From assembly GCF_001438805.1 (NCBI RefSeq), contig NZ_JQCF01000007.1, positions 62,001 to 126,000 on the forward strand: DNA of 64,000 nucleotides. Reading direction: 5' to 3'. How positions within the stretch are numbered: the first letter of the stretch is position 1; the number at the start of each line of letters is the position of its first letter. Below are positions 18,173 to 28,045 of the stretch, in pieces. A program made the position numbers and the translations under genes. The stretch comes from Companilactobacillus kimchiensis (lineage in GTDB: Bacteria > Bacillota > Bacilli > Lactobacillales > Lactobacillaceae). A model generated the notes under the pieces. It ran no database searches. It saw nothing but the letters and a program-made list of their open reading frames with translations, and was not told the origin of the DNA.

Positions 18173-18907
18173 ATGACTTTAGAAGTTAAAGAACTGACCG
18201 GAGGATACGGTCAAGTATCAGTTTTAAAGAAAGAAACATTCACAGTAGAGAGTGGTCAAGTAGTTGGATTGATTGGATTGAATGGTGCTGGTAAATCAAC
18301 GACCATCAAACATATCATCGGACTTTTAACACCGCGTGGGGGACAGATCTTAATTGACGGTATCAGTCTACACGATGATGTTGAAAAGTATCGTAAGAAG
18401 ATTGCCTATGTACCCGAAATGCCAATTCTTTATCCGGAATTAACATTGAGAGAACATATTGATTTGACAATTATGGCTTATGATTTGGATCATGATAAAA
18501 CTTGGGAAAATGCCAATCAACTATTAAAGACGTTCCGTCTTGATAACAAATTAGATTGGTTTCCACAGAATTTTTCAAAAGGTATGAAACAAAAAGTTAT
18601 GATTGTTTGTGCCTTCATGACCGATGCCAGTTTATTCATTATTGATGAACCATTCACCGGACTTGATCCGTTAGCAGTCAACGATCTTTTGAATATCGTT
18701 GAAGCCAAAAGAAAAGCAGGCTGTTCAGTTTTGATGTCAACACATGTTCTAGCCACTGTTCAAAACCATGCTGATAAATTTGTCTTGATCAATCATGGTC
18801 AAGTCCGTGCCGATGGTACACTCGATCAATTGAAGACTAAGTTTAATATGAATGCTGATTCTAATCTTGATGATATTTATATCAAGATGTCAAACGAGGA
18901 TCTCTAA
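18173..18907 (+). CDS. ecsA: ABC transporter ATP-binding protein EcsA
   Basis: A 244-residue ATPase with Walker A GLNGAGKS (residues 35-42), a signature-position FSKGMKQKV, and Walker B LFIIDEPFTGLD followed by the H-loop STH. It is the ATPase of the Ecs transporter, which in Bacillus affects secretion, competence and intramembrane proteolysis by RasP. It is divergent from the HIT gene and overlaps ecsB by one base (TAATG). Confidence 0.93.
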   Translation: MTLEVKELTGGYGQVSVLKKETFTVESGQVVGLIGLNGAGKSTTIKHIIGLLTPRGGQILIDGISLHDDVEKYRKKIAYVPEMPILYPELTLREHIDLTIMAYDLDHDKTWENANQLLKTFRLDNKLDWFPQNFSKGMKQKVMIVCAFMTDASLFIIDEPFTGLDPLAVNDLLNIVEAKRKAGCSVLMSTHVLATVQNHADKFVLINHGQVRADGTLDQLKTKFNMNADSNLDDIYIKMSNEDL

Positions 18908-20124
18908 TGTTACAACTTTGGAATGAACGATTAAGAAGACATCAACTTAATCAATTCAAATACCTCAGATTGATTTTCAATGATAATTTTGTGCTAGCTT
19001 TTATTGTGTTGATTGGAGCTTTAGGGTTTTGGTACTCTAATCTTTTGGGAACGATTCATCAACAATTGACGTTTGGTAAACCAATCGTGATTGTACTGTT
19101 ATTCTTAGTAGTTCAGGCGGGTGGCATTGCCACTTTATTGGAAGAACCAGACAGTACCTTCCTATTGGTTAAAGAAAAAGAATTTTATAAATACTTTAGG
19201 GCAGCTAAGAACTATAGTAGCTTTTTACCAGTGGTAACAGTTGCTCTGGCTAATTTTTTGTTGTCAGCATTTGCATCAAGAGGTGCTGGCCTACATATCT
19301 TGGACATTGTTTTGATTGCAATTGGTTTGATAGTTTTCAAACTAGGCTTTTTGAATATTAATTTATTGGAGCTTTATGGACAAGCTAAAATCGGCAGTTT
19401 AGGAATGCGTTTAGTTTCTAATTTAATCGTGTTGGTATCCTTGATTTTATCAACTTACTTGTTTAGTGCGGTCATGATTATTGTAGCTGTAGTTTATTAT
19501 TTCTTTTTGAATGCTCGGGTCAAAACACTTGAGACTAGTGGTCAACTACAATGGGATTATGCAATTGAAACTGAGAATCAAAGAATGTTTCGAGTTAAAC
19601 GTTTCTATAATCTCTTTACAGATGTTCCCGGTGTCACAAGTAAGATCAAACGTCGTAAGTGGCTGGATTGGGTTTTCAAGCCAATCAAGGAAGTTTCAGG
19701 TAATACTTATCTGTATCTTTTTGCTCGTGGTTTTGTGAGAAATAATGAATATATCGGATTATTCTTGAGATTAACTATTATTCAGGCTATCATGTTAGCT
19801 CTGATCGATAACTTTTATATTTCATTGATAGTTGAAATGTTATTTATCTATTTAGTTGGTTTTCAACTTAAACCTTACTTTAAAGAAGTAATGCAAAATT
19901 TAATGCAACGACTTTATCCAATCAGTGGTAAGACTAAAATAGCTGATTTTACTAAATTAAGTACGATCATCTTGGCAATTCAATGGGTGATCAGTGCTTT
20001 GGCAATTCTATACAAATTTGGTTTTAGTATGAATAGTTTGATTATTATCGTGGCAGGACTTGCGGTATTGATCTTTGTAAATTATTTCTACATGCCAAGA
20101 CAATTAAAAAAATATCTAGATTAA
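18907..20124 (+). CDS. ecsB: ABC transporter permease EcsB
   Basis: A 405-residue membrane protein with about eight to ten hydrophobic segments and a basic cytoplasmic loop near residues 200-260. Translation is coupled to ecsA. The family match rests on context plus the EcsB-like N-terminus (WNERLRRHQLNQFKYLRLIFND). The transported substrate of the family is not established. Confidence 0.9.
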   Translation: MLQLWNERLRRHQLNQFKYLRLIFNDNFVLAFIVLIGALGFWYSNLLGTIHQQLTFGKPIVIVLLFLVVQAGGIATLLEEPDSTFLLVKEKEFYKYFRAAKNYSSFLPVVTVALANFLLSAFASRGAGLHILDIVLIAIGLIVFKLGFLNINLLELYGQAKIGSLGMRLVSNLIVLVSLILSTYLFSAVMIIVAVVYYFFLNARVKTLETSGQLQWDYAIETENQRMFRVKRFYNLFTDVPGVTSKIKRRKWLDWVFKPIKEVSGNTYLYLFARGFVRNNEYIGLFLRLTIIQAIMLALIDNFYISLIVEMLFIYLVGFQLKPYFKEVMQNLMQRLYPISGKTKIADFTKLSTIILAIQWVISALAILYKFGFSMNSLIIIVAGLAVLIFVNYFYMPRQLKKYLD

Positions 20125-20142
20125 TGGAGAGTATTAATATTT

Positions 20143-20790
20143 ATGCGATTAAGAAACAAACCTTGGGCTAAAGATTTGATCAATGAAAACCTTGATTTGA
20201 TTGCCATTCAACCAGAAAATATGCAAGGCAAGTGGCAAGCCCGCTTTGAAAAAGAACAACCAATTTTTATTGAAGTTGGTTCAGGTAAGGGTAGATTCAT
20301 TACTGAATTAGCCAAACAAAATCCTCAAAATAACTATATTGCGATGGAAGTACAAGAAGGCGCTATTGCTTTGGTACTAAAAAAGCAAGTTGAGTTAAAA
20401 TTACCCAACTTGCAATTGCTTTTAGCTAATGGAAAAGATTTGTCAGAATTATTTGCTGAAGATGAAGTTACCGGTGTTTACTTAAACTTCTCTGATCCAT
20501 GGCCTAAGACACGTCATGTGAAACGCCGTCTAACATATAAGTCATTCTTAAAACAATATCAATATATTCTTAAAGATGATGGTTATTTACAATTTAAAAC
20601 TGATAATCAAGGACTATTTGAATATTCATTGATCAGTATGAACAACTACGGTATGAAATTTGATGATATTTCTTTGGATCTACATAATGATGAAGATTTA
20701 AATGCTAATAATATTGAGACTGAATATGAAGAAAAGTTCTCAAAAAAAGGCTTCAGGATTAATTACCTGAAAGCCCAGTTTAAAAATTAA
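20143..20790 (+). CDS. trmB: tRNA (guanine-N7)-methyltransferase TrmB
   Basis: A 215-residue class I SAM methyltransferase that methylates G46 of tRNA. Motif I is [12 protein letters not shown]; the catalytic region has [15 protein letters not shown], diagnostic of TrmB; the C-terminus has the TEYEEKF motif. It follows ecsB by 18 bases and precedes the convergent PepSY-like gene. Confidence 0.95.
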   Translation: MRLRNKPWAKDLINENLDLIAIQPENMQGKWQARFEKEQPIFIEVGSGKGRFITELAKQNPQNNYIAMEVQEGAIALVLKKQVELKLPNLQLLLANGKDLSELFAEDEVTGVYLNFSDPWPKTRHVKRRLTYKSFLKQYQYILKDDGYLQFKTDNQGLFEYSLISMNNYGMKFDDISLDLHNDEDLNANNIETEYEEKFSKKGFRINYLKAQFKN

Positions 20791-20801
20791 TTTTCGTTTG
20801 A

Positions 20802-21116
20802 TTATTGTACTTTTTTAATATTTAGTAATTCGCCTGTCATAGCATCGGCAATAAAGTGATATTGGGCAACATCGAATTCGTCCATAGTAGTAACACCACC
20901 GACAATTCCCCATGTTGAACGGCCATTTACATCAACCTTTTGATAAAATGGTTCGACCCATGAGCCGATTACTTTGCTATCTTCGCCCAAAACGGACTTA
21001 ACCTTGGCAATTATTTTCTCGCTATCTAGATGGTGTTTTACTAAAACTGTAGCAGCTGCACTAGCAGCAAGCACAGTACCAGCAACGATTAATGAACCGA
21101 TACCTTTTTTACTCAT
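20802..21116 (-). CDS. Small secreted or membrane-anchored protein with PepSY-like C-terminus
   Basis: 104 residues. A hydrophobic N-terminal segment (SLIVAGTVLAASAAATVLV) follows a short basic start. The C-terminal part (VAQYHFIADAMTGELLNIKK) matches the strand pattern of PepSY-type domains. ATG 21116 has AAGGAGTG upstream; the longer frame start at 21188 would leave no promoter space. Role unknown; PepSY domains often inhibit or modulate extracellular proteases. It is monocistronic and convergent with trmB. Confidence 0.65.
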   Translation of the reverse strand: MSKKGIGSLIVAGTVLAASAAATVLVKHHLDSEKIIAKVKSVLGEDSKVIGSWVEPFYQKVDVNGRSTWGIVGGVTTMDEFDVAQYHFIADAMTGELLNIKKVQ

Positions 21117-21240
21117 AAAAATCACTCCTTGATTTCGATTTAGTAATATATTACCACTATTATATCTCAATCGAATAAGGAAGAGCACTTAATTGACCGT
21201 TTAACAAATAAAAAGTATCTTATTGAAGAGGTGAAATAAT

Positions 21241-21567
21241 ATGAAGACAATTGAAGATTATAATGTAAAAGATTGGCACGAAGTTACTAATGAAGGTAAA
21301 CATATTATGTTCTGGCATGCTGACTGGTGCCCCGACTGTAAATTCATCGAACCCAAGTTGCCAGAGTTAGAACAAGAGTATTCTGATTTTAATTGGATCA
21401 GTTTTAACCGTGATGATAACATGGAAATTGCTCAAGAATTAGGAATTATGGGTATTCCTAGCTTTATTGTCATTGAAAATGGCAAAGAAATTGGTAGACT
21501 AGTAAATAAAGATCGAAAAACTAAAGAAGAAGTTGAGACCTTTATTAACAGTGTAATTAACAAATAA
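21241..21567 (+). CDS. Thioredoxin-family protein (YtpP-like)
   Basis: 108 residues with a thioredoxin fold and the active-site motif WCPDCK near residues 30-35, unlike the WCGPC of housekeeping thioredoxin. The cis-proline is in MGIPSF. The position before ytpR and murC matches the ytpP locus of Bacillus. Likely a cytoplasmic disulfide reductase; substrate unknown. Confidence 0.88.
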   Translation: MKTIEDYNVKDWHEVTNEGKHIMFWHADWCPDCKFIEPKLPELEQEYSDFNWISFNRDDNMEIAQELGIMGIPSFIVIENGKEIGRLVNKDRKTKEEVETFINSVINK

Positions 21568-21594
21568 AATAATTAATCAAGTGAGGGAAAAAAC

Positions 21595-22227
21595 TTGCTA
21601 TTAAGCTTTTATAATCCAGAAGTTTTAGGGGACGTTTTGTTAGTAGAGACAGCGGAAGATGTCAAAGCTCAGGATGCCACTCAAAAAGACGATGTCGTAC
21701 GTATTTTTAACGAAGAAAATAATTCAGCAATTGGTTTTAATTTCTTTGGTTTAGCTGAGGAACTTGGTATTCAAAATAATTCAGGTCAAGTATTCCTTGA
21801 TGATAAGCAGGTAGACGTTTTAAATAATGCTCTTGCCAAAGCGGGCTTTTCTGATAAATTGGAAACAGACAACAGTCCGAAGTTTGTGATTGGACATGTT
21901 GACGAAATCAAAGCTCATCCTGATTCAGATCATTTACACATCACTCAAACAAGTGTTGGTTTGGACAAACCTGTTCAAATCGTCTGTGGTGCACCTAATG
22001 TTGATGAAGGACAATTAGTTGTTGTAGCACTACCAGGAGCGGTAATGCCTACTGGAGCTGAAATTTGGCCCGGAGCTTTACGTGGTGTAGATAGTTATGG
22101 AATGATCTGTTCTGCAAGAGAATTAGGAATTCCTAACGCACCACAAAAGCATGGTATTCTGGTACTGGAAAACGGTACTGCCGGTGATGCATTTGATTTT
22201 AAAGCAGCAGAGAAAATGTTCGATTAG
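21595..22227 (+). CDS. ytpR: YtpR family tRNA-binding (EMAP-like) domain protein
   Basis: 210 residues. The N-terminal ~95 residues are a YtpR-specific domain; the C-terminal half is an EMAP/tRNA-binding OB fold ([45 protein letters not shown]), as found in PheT and MetG. The start is a TTG preceded by GAGGG. It is a paralogue of the PheT N-terminal domain encoded at 55.1 kb. No defined cellular role is known. Confidence 0.87.
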   Translation: MLLSFYNPEVLGDVLLVETAEDVKAQDATQKDDVVRIFNEENNSAIGFNFFGLAEELGIQNNSGQVFLDDKQVDVLNNALAKAGFSDKLETDNSPKFVIGHVDEIKAHPDSDHLHITQTSVGLDKPVQIVCGAPNVDEGQLVVVALPGAVMPTGAEIWPGALRGVDSYGMICSARELGIPNAPQKHGILVLENGTAGDAFDFKAAEKMFD

Positions 22228-22235
22228 GAGTTATT

Positions 22236-23567
22236 ATGGAGAAAACAGTCTATCATTTTGTGGGAATTAAAGGAACAGGTATGAGTGCTCTAGCACTTAT
22301 CTTGAAAGATTTAGGATATGAAATTCAAGGATCAGATATTGATAAATACACATTTACTCAACGTGGTCTTGAACAAGCAGGTATCAAAATTTTACCTTTT
22401 GATGAAAAGAATATTCATGAAGGTTTAACAATTGTTAAAGGAAATGCTTTTAGCAATGATCAAGTAGAAATTAAAAAAGCTAATGATATGCATTTACCAG
22501 TCGTTACATATCCCGAACTAGTTGGAAAATTGGTTTCAGAATATACATCAATTGGTATCGCTGGTTCACATGGTAAGACAAGTACCACTGGACTTTTGGC
22601 ACATACTTTAAGTGGTATTGCTAAGACATCTTATTTAATTGGTGATGGTACTGGTGAAGGTGATAAGGATGCTAAATTCTTTGTCTTTGAAGCTGATGAA
22701 TACCGTCGTCACTTCTTATCTTACTCACCAGATTATTTAATCATTACTAATATTGACTTTGATCATCCCGATTACTTCTTTGGTGGTATTGACGATGTTG
22801 TTGATGCCTTCGAATCAGAAGCTAGAAAAACTAAGAAGGGTATCTTCATCTGGGGTGAAGATGCACACGCTAAGTCAATTAAAGCTGATGCTCCAATCTA
22901 TACTTATGGTTTGGATGAATCAGATTATATTCGTGCAACTAACATCAAACGTACTACTAAGGGTTCATCATTTGATGTTTCGATCAACGGTGAAAATATT
23001 GGTAACTTCCAAGTTCCACTATTTGGTGAACACAATGTCTTGAACTCATTAGCAGTTATTGGTGTCGGTCACATGGAAAAACTTGACCATGCACTTATCA
23101 ACCGTGAATTACAAACTTTCAGTGGTGTTAAGAGACGTTTCAGTGAAAAAGCTGTGGCTGATCAAGTTATCATTGATGATTACGCTCACCATCCACAAGA
23201 AATCAAAGCAACAATTGATGCTGCTAGACAAAAATATCCTGACAAAAAGATTATTGCCGTCTTCCAACCACATACTTATACAAGAACTTTAGCCTTAATG
23301 GATGACTTTGCTAAGTCACTTGATATGGCTGATGAAGTTTACTTAACTAATATCTTTGGTTCTATCCGTGAAGCACATGGGGATATTACAAGTAAGGATC
23401 TTGGTGACAAGATCCATAAGGGTGGAAAAGTTCTAACACTTGATGACATGTCACCATTATTGGAATACCATAATACTGTGATGATTTTCATGGGTGCCGG
23501 AGATGTTCAAAAGTACGAAACTGCATATGAACAACTTCTAAGTACACTAAATCCTAATCAACAATAA
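22236..23567 (+). CDS. murC: UDP-N-acetylmuramate--L-alanine ligase MurC
   Basis: A 443-residue cytoplasmic ligase adding L-Ala to UDP-MurNAc with ATP, an early step of peptidoglycan synthesis. The N-terminal UDP-binding [11 protein letters not shown], the ATP loop [10 protein letters not shown], the central [10 protein letters not shown] and the C-terminal [10 protein letters not shown] motifs are all present. The gene starts 8 bases after ytpR with AGGAG. A terminator follows. Confidence 0.96.
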   Translation: MEKTVYHFVGIKGTGMSALALILKDLGYEIQGSDIDKYTFTQRGLEQAGIKILPFDEKNIHEGLTIVKGNAFSNDQVEIKKANDMHLPVVTYPELVGKLVSEYTSIGIAGSHGKTSTTGLLAHTLSGIAKTSYLIGDGTGEGDKDAKFFVFEADEYRRHFLSYSPDYLIITNIDFDHPDYFFGGIDDVVDAFESEARKTKKGIFIWGEDAHAKSIKADAPIYTYGLDESDYIRATNIKRTTKGSSFDVSINGENIGNFQVPLFGEHNVLNSLAVIGVGHMEKLDHALINRELQTFSGVKRRFSEKAVADQVIIDDYAHHPQEIKATIDAARQKYPDKKIIAVFQPHTYTRTLALMDDFAKSLDMADEVYLTNIFGSIREAHGDITSKDLGDKIHKGGKVLTLDDMSPLLEYHNTVMIFMGAGDVQKYETAYEQLLSTLNPNQQ

Positions 23568-23571
23568 TTTG

Positions 23572-23613
23572 AAATAAAAAATCATTGGGCTAATTCTCAA
23601 TGATTTTTTATTT
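23572..23613 (+). terminator. Terminator of murC
   Basis: Arms 23572-23587 and 23598-23613 (AAATAAAAAATCATTG and its complement) form a 16-bp stem ending in T-rich sequence. Confidence 0.85.
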
Positions 23614-23680
23614 ACAAAATATTTTAAATAACCTAGAAATATATTTTTTTAAATAGTAGAGTTAAAAGTAAGAAAAATTC

Positions 23681-23717
23681 AGCTATGGCAGAGCAGATTG
23701 TCATGGCTTTTTTTTAG
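23681..23717 (+). terminator. Second hairpin with T-run upstream of the MFS gene (possible attenuator)
   Basis: Arms AGCTATGGCA (23681-23690) and TGTCATGGCT (23699-23708) pair over 10 bp with two G-T wobbles, followed by eight T. It sits 33 bases before the MFS start, after the murC terminator, so it is not needed to end murC. A ten-codon ATG...TAG frame (23685-23717) runs through the hairpin but has no strong Shine-Dalgarno. Confidence 0.6.
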
Positions 23718-23749
23718 TTTTTTATATTTTGGAAAAAAGGGGTAATAAG

Positions 23750-25150
23750 GTGAATAATTCAGTATCAACACGTGTTAAATTGTCTATTCTAGCAGTGGGA
23801 TTATTATCGTTTACAGGAATTTTGATTGAAACATCAATGAATGTAACTTTCCCAACCTTGGTCAAACAATTAAATGTCAGTCTGGGTACTATTCAGTGGT
23901 TAACGACAGGATATTTATTACTGACAACGATTGTTATGAGTACCACCGCCTATCTTTTGAAAAAATTTGATCCGTTAAAAATCTTTATTTTTGCAGCATC
24001 ATTTTGTTTTGTGGGTTCGATTATTTGTCTTATAGCACCAAATTTTTCGGTTTTAATGACAGGTCGATTACTGCAAGCTGTTTCAACGGGATTATCAACT
24101 CCATTGATGTTTAGTTTAATCTTTGAAGAAATATCATCTTCGAAATTGGGCGTTTATACTGGCTTAGCGGGTGTCGTTATTTCTTTAGCGCCAGCCTTGG
24201 GACCAACTTATGGAGGAGTTATCAATGGACTGTGGTCTTGGCGGGAAATATTTGTCGGTGTAATACCATTAATTGTTTTATTATTTGTAATTGGAATCTT
24301 CTCTATTCAAGGGACTGCTCGGGGGACAAAGGGTATTTCGTTTGATTATGGTAGTGTCATTGGATTGGCTGCTATTTTCTCAATTATTTTATTTACCTTT
24401 GATCAAGCAGGTAGACATGGGTGGATTTCATTGGAATTTTTGATGTGGGTCATTGCTTCGATATTGATTTTTGACTTATTCATTTGGTATAGCCACAAAA
24501 GTTCACGCCAATTGATCGATTTTTCGATTTTAAAAATTCCTTTATTACGATTACGACTTTATGGCTATTTCAGCCTGCAATTTATTAATATCGGTTTATC
24601 ATTTGTTTTACCGATATTTGCTCAGACGGTTTTAAAGCTCGATTCAGCTCAAGCAGGATTAATGTTGTTGCCTGGTTCATTATTAGGTGCAGCAGTTGGT
24701 CCAGTGGCAGGATATATGTACGATAGACGTGGGGCAACGGTACCATTGCTGATCAGCGGTATTTTGGTCAGTCTGGGTTCAATTATGTTTTGGCTCAAGA
24801 GTGAAAGTTTGACTTTAATAAGTATTACGATGATTTATTTATTGGTCAGAATCGGCTTCAGTATGGGATTTGGAGTCTCGTTATCTGATGGTAGTATGCA
24901 GGTTAGAGGGCAAAATAAATCTGATCAAAACTCATTGTTTAGTATGATGCAACAATATGCGGGCTCTTTAGGAACTAATATCTTGTCGGTGGTTATCTCA
25001 GCTGTTGCTTTGACAAGTGGAACTAAGAATGAAGTAATAAACACAATCATGGGTACTAAAATTGACTTTATTGTTTTAACTGTTCTATCATTATCAGTAT
25101 TAATATCTATAGGTTATGCCTACTTTCGTTATGAAAAAAAGCAAAATTAA
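23750..25150 (+). CDS. MFS multidrug exporter, DHA2 (14-TMS, EmrB/QacA-like)
   Basis: 466 residues, about 14 membrane helices. Motif A-like and DHA2-type segments are visible: SLGTIQWLTTGYLL in TM2, LMTGRLLQAVSTGLSTPLM in TM4 and the motif C-like APALGPTYGGVI in TM5. GTG 23750 follows AAAAAAGGGG at about 7 bases; an upstream in-frame TTG at 23729 lies at the ribosome site and is less likely. The gene is monocistronic, with a hairpin/T-run leader. Substrate unknown; drug or toxic-compound efflux is the family expectation. Confidence 0.85.
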   Translation: MNNSVSTRVKLSILAVGLLSFTGILIETSMNVTFPTLVKQLNVSLGTIQWLTTGYLLLTTIVMSTTAYLLKKFDPLKIFIFAASFCFVGSIICLIAPNFSVLMTGRLLQAVSTGLSTPLMFSLIFEEISSSKLGVYTGLAGVVISLAPALGPTYGGVINGLWSWREIFVGVIPLIVLLFVIGIFSIQGTARGTKGISFDYGSVIGLAAIFSIILFTFDQAGRHGWISLEFLMWVIASILIFDLFIWYSHKSSRQLIDFSILKIPLLRLRLYGYFSLQFINIGLSFVLPIFAQTVLKLDSAQAGLMLLPGSLLGAAVGPVAGYMYDRRGATVPLLISGILVSLGSIMFWLKSESLTLISITMIYLLVRIGFSMGFGVSLSDGSMQVRGQNKSDQNSLFSMMQQYAGSLGTNILSVVISAVALTSGTKNEVINTIMGTKIDFIVLTVLSLSVLISIGYAYFRYEKKQN

Positions 25151-25158
25151 CAAAGTGT

Positions 25159-25187
25159 CTTGATTCGCTTGGAATCAGGGCCTTTTT
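25159..25187 (+). terminator. Probable terminator of the MFS gene
   Basis: Arms 25159-25166 and 25172-25179 (TGATTC/GAATCA core extended by C-G and G-T pairs) are followed by CCTTTTTC. Confidence 0.5.
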
Positions 25188-25264
25188 CGTCTTGCGGAAA
25201 CTGTTACAACGGGTCGGTATTTGTTAAAATAGACTTAGTTAATGTCGTTTTTATTGGAGAATAT

Positions 25265-27922
25265 ATGTCAAAAAATAAAAAGTTACTTTTAATAGATGGA
25301 AACAGTGTTTCTTTCCGTGCATTCTTCGCAATGCACAATGTTTTAGATAAGTTTGTCAATGGTGAGGGGATTCATACTAATGCGTTGTATGCCTTCAATA
25401 ATATGTTGGAAATAATTTTAAAAGATGAACAACCGACACATGCTTTAGTGGCCTTTGATGCTGGTAAAACAACTTTTAGAACCGAAATGTTTAGGGAATA
25501 TAAAGGTACCCGTGCTAAGACACCACCAGAATTGATGGAACAATTACCTTTGATTCAGGATATGTTGAATTATCGGGGCATTAAAACTTACGAGTTACCC
25601 AATTATGAAGCTGATGATATTATCGGTACCATGTCCCACAAGGCGGAAGCTGATGGGATGGATGTCACAATTATTACTGGTGATCGTGATTTGACCCAAT
25701 TAACAACTGATAAAGTTACCGTAAAGGTGAATGTCAAAGGTGTCACAGAGACCGAGAGTTATACACCAGAACATGTTAAAGAAAAGCTGGGTATTACACC
25801 TAACCAAATTATCGATATGAAAGGTTTAATGGGTGACACATCTGACCATTATCCCGGGGTGGAAAAGGTCGGTGAAAAGACTGCTATCAAGTTGATCAAT
25901 GAATATGGCAGTATGGAAGATATTTATGATCATGTTGATGAAATGAAAAAAAGCAAATTGAAGGAACATTTAATTGCTGATAAGGATCAAGCGTATTTGA
26001 GTAAAAAGCTTGCCACAATTAATCTTGATGCACCAGTAACCTTGAATTTGGGTGAATTAGAGTATCGTGGGGACAATCAGGAAGAATTGATGCAATTTTA
26101 TCAAAAGATGAATTTTAATTCCTTCTTAGATAAAATGGACGTTCCTCACGCTAGTACGGCGGAAGAATTAGCTGAAATCAAAGTAGAAGAACTTGATAAT
26201 ACTGCTGTGGAAAAGATTGTTAACAGTACCAAAGTCCATACTTTAGTAGTTGAGGGTTTTGGTGACAATTATCATACCGCACCAATCGTAGGAATATTGA
26301 TTTCTGATGGAGATCAATATTTTGGAACAACTGATTTCTCGATTTTAGAAAATACCGACCTAAAGAATTGGTTAGCCGATAAAACTAAAGAGAAGTATTT
26401 ATTTGATAATAAACGTACAATTGCACTATTACATCGGTATGGTTGTGAAATTGCAGGTATTAGTTTTGATATGTTGTTAGTATCGTATTTGTTGGATACT
26501 AATGATAACAAGCAGGATATTGGTTTGGTTGCCAAGAATTACAATATTAATTTGCCATCTGAAGAAGAGTTCTATGGTAAAGGTGTTAAAAAGGCTGTAC
26601 CCGAAGACGAAACTATGTTGTTGAAATATTTAGCTCAACAGGCTCAAGTGATTGATCTGTTGAAAGATAAAATGATGACTGAATTGAAGGATAATGATCA
26701 AGATAGTCTATATGATGAAATTGAATTACCATTATCGATTGTTTTGGCGGAGATGGAAATCAAAGGTATTACGGTCGAAGTTTCTAAGTTAAAGGAAATG
26801 GAAAATACTTTTGCCACGCGTTTAGCTGAAATTGAAAAGAAAATTTATCAAGAAGCTGGTAAAGAATTTAATATCAATTCCCCTAAGCAGTTAGGTGTGA
26901 TATTGTTCGAAGATCTGAAGTTGCCCGTAATCAAAAAAACTAAGACCGGTTATTCAACTTCGGTTGATGTTTTGGAGAAGCTTCAAGATAAATCACCAGT
27001 TGTTAAAATGGTCTTAGAGTATCGTCAAATTTCTAAAATTCAATCAACTTATGTCGTCGGTCTGCAGAAGTTTGTACAACCGGATAACAAGATTCATACG
27101 ATTTATTTACAGACGTTGACTCAAACGGGGCGTTTGTCATCAATTGAACCTAATTTGCAAAATATTCCTATTAGAATCGATGAAGGTAAACAGATTAGAA
27201 AAGCCTTTGTTCCCCAACATGATGATTGGGAGATTTTTTCAGCTGATTATTCACAAGTTGAATTACGAGTTTTGGCCCATATTTCCGGAGACGAACATAT
27301 GCAAGAAGCTTTCAAAGAAAATTATGATATCCATGCTCATACAGCGATGAGAATTTTTGGACTTGATAGTACTGATGAAGTGACACCAAATATGCGTCGT
27401 CAGGCTAAGGCTACTAATTTCGGGATCGTTTACGGTATCAGTGATTATGGTTTGTCACAGAATATTGGTATTACTAGAAAACAAGCCGCAGCTTTTATTG
27501 AATCGTATTTTGAACAATATCCTGGTGTTAAGCAATATATGGATGATATTGTTAAATATGCTCGTGAAAATGGCTATGTTGAAACAATCATGCACCGTCG
27601 TCGTTATTTGCCGGATATTCATGCTAGCAACTTCAACGTTCGTAACTTTGCACAACGTACAGCTATGAATACACCAATTCAAGGTAGTGCTGCTGATATT
27701 ATTAAGGTAGCAATGATCAATATGCAAAAAATGTTGAAGAAGGAAAATCTCCAAGCAAATCTACTTCTTCAAGTACATGATGAAATGATTTTTGAAGCAC
27801 CAAAATCTGAAATTGAAACGTTAGAAAAACTCGTTCCAAGCGTAATGGACTCAGCAGTAAAACTGGATGTACCTTTGAAAGTTGAAACGGCACATGGGAA
27901 AACTTGGTATGAAGCAAAATAG
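25265..27922 (+). CDS. polA: DNA polymerase I PolA
   Basis: 885 residues. The N-terminal 5'-3' exonuclease (1-290) has NYEADDIIGT and GDRDLTQL. The central 3'-5' exonuclease-like domain lacks the metal-binding DxE (it reads VVEGFG where FDTE is expected), so proofreading is presumably absent, as in many Firmicutes. The polymerase domain has motif A FSADYSQVELR, the O-helix RRQAKATNFGIVYG and motif C QVHDE. ATG 25265 follows TTGGAG; the longer frame from 25160 begins in the terminator of the MFS gene. It leads a conserved block polA-mutM-coaE-nrdR-dnaB-dnaI. Confidence 0.96.
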   Translation: MSKNKKLLLIDGNSVSFRAFFAMHNVLDKFVNGEGIHTNALYAFNNMLEIILKDEQPTHALVAFDAGKTTFRTEMFREYKGTRAKTPPELMEQLPLIQDMLNYRGIKTYELPNYEADDIIGTMSHKAEADGMDVTIITGDRDLTQLTTDKVTVKVNVKGVTETESYTPEHVKEKLGITPNQIIDMKGLMGDTSDHYPGVEKVGEKTAIKLINEYGSMEDIYDHVDEMKKSKLKEHLIADKDQAYLSKKLATINLDAPVTLNLGELEYRGDNQEELMQFYQKMNFNSFLDKMDVPHASTAEELAEIKVEELDNTAVEKIVNSTKVHTLVVEGFGDNYHTAPIVGILISDGDQYFGTTDFSILENTDLKNWLADKTKEKYLFDNKRTIALLHRYGCEIAGISFDMLLVSYLLDTNDNKQDIGLVAKNYNINLPSEEEFYGKGVKKAVPEDETMLLKYLAQQAQVIDLLKDKMMTELKDNDQDSLYDEIELPLSIVLAEMEIKGITVEVSKLKEMENTFATRLAEIEKKIYQEAGKEFNINSPKQLGVILFEDLKLPVIKKTKTGYSTSVDVLEKLQDKSPVVKMVLEYRQISKIQSTYVVGLQKFVQPDNKIHTIYLQTLTQTGRLSSIEPNLQNIPIRIDEGKQIRKAFVPQHDDWEIFSADYSQVELRVLAHISGDEHMQEAFKENYDIHAHTAMRIFGLDSTDEVTPNMRRQAKATNFGIVYGISDYGLSQNIGITRKQAAAFIESYFEQYPGVKQYMDDIVKYARENGYVETIMHRRRYLPDIHASNFNVRNFAQRTAMNTPIQGSAADIIKVAMINMQKMLKKENLQANLLLQVHDEMIFEAPKSEIETLEKLVPSVMDSAVKLDVPLKVETAHGKTWYEAK

Positions 27923-28045
27923 AAGTTTCTTATAAACTGTTGTTTTCCAAAAAAATTAACTCGGCACAGGAAAGAAATACTTAATAACCAATTCTTTCCT
28001 ATGGAGAAGTGGCATCATAAAAATAACCAAATAGTAGGTGACAAT

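Noticed and set aside
26200-26700. Active 3'-5' proofreading domain in PolA
   Set aside because: The metal-binding acidic motif is absent; this is common in Firmicute PolA and not a notable loss.
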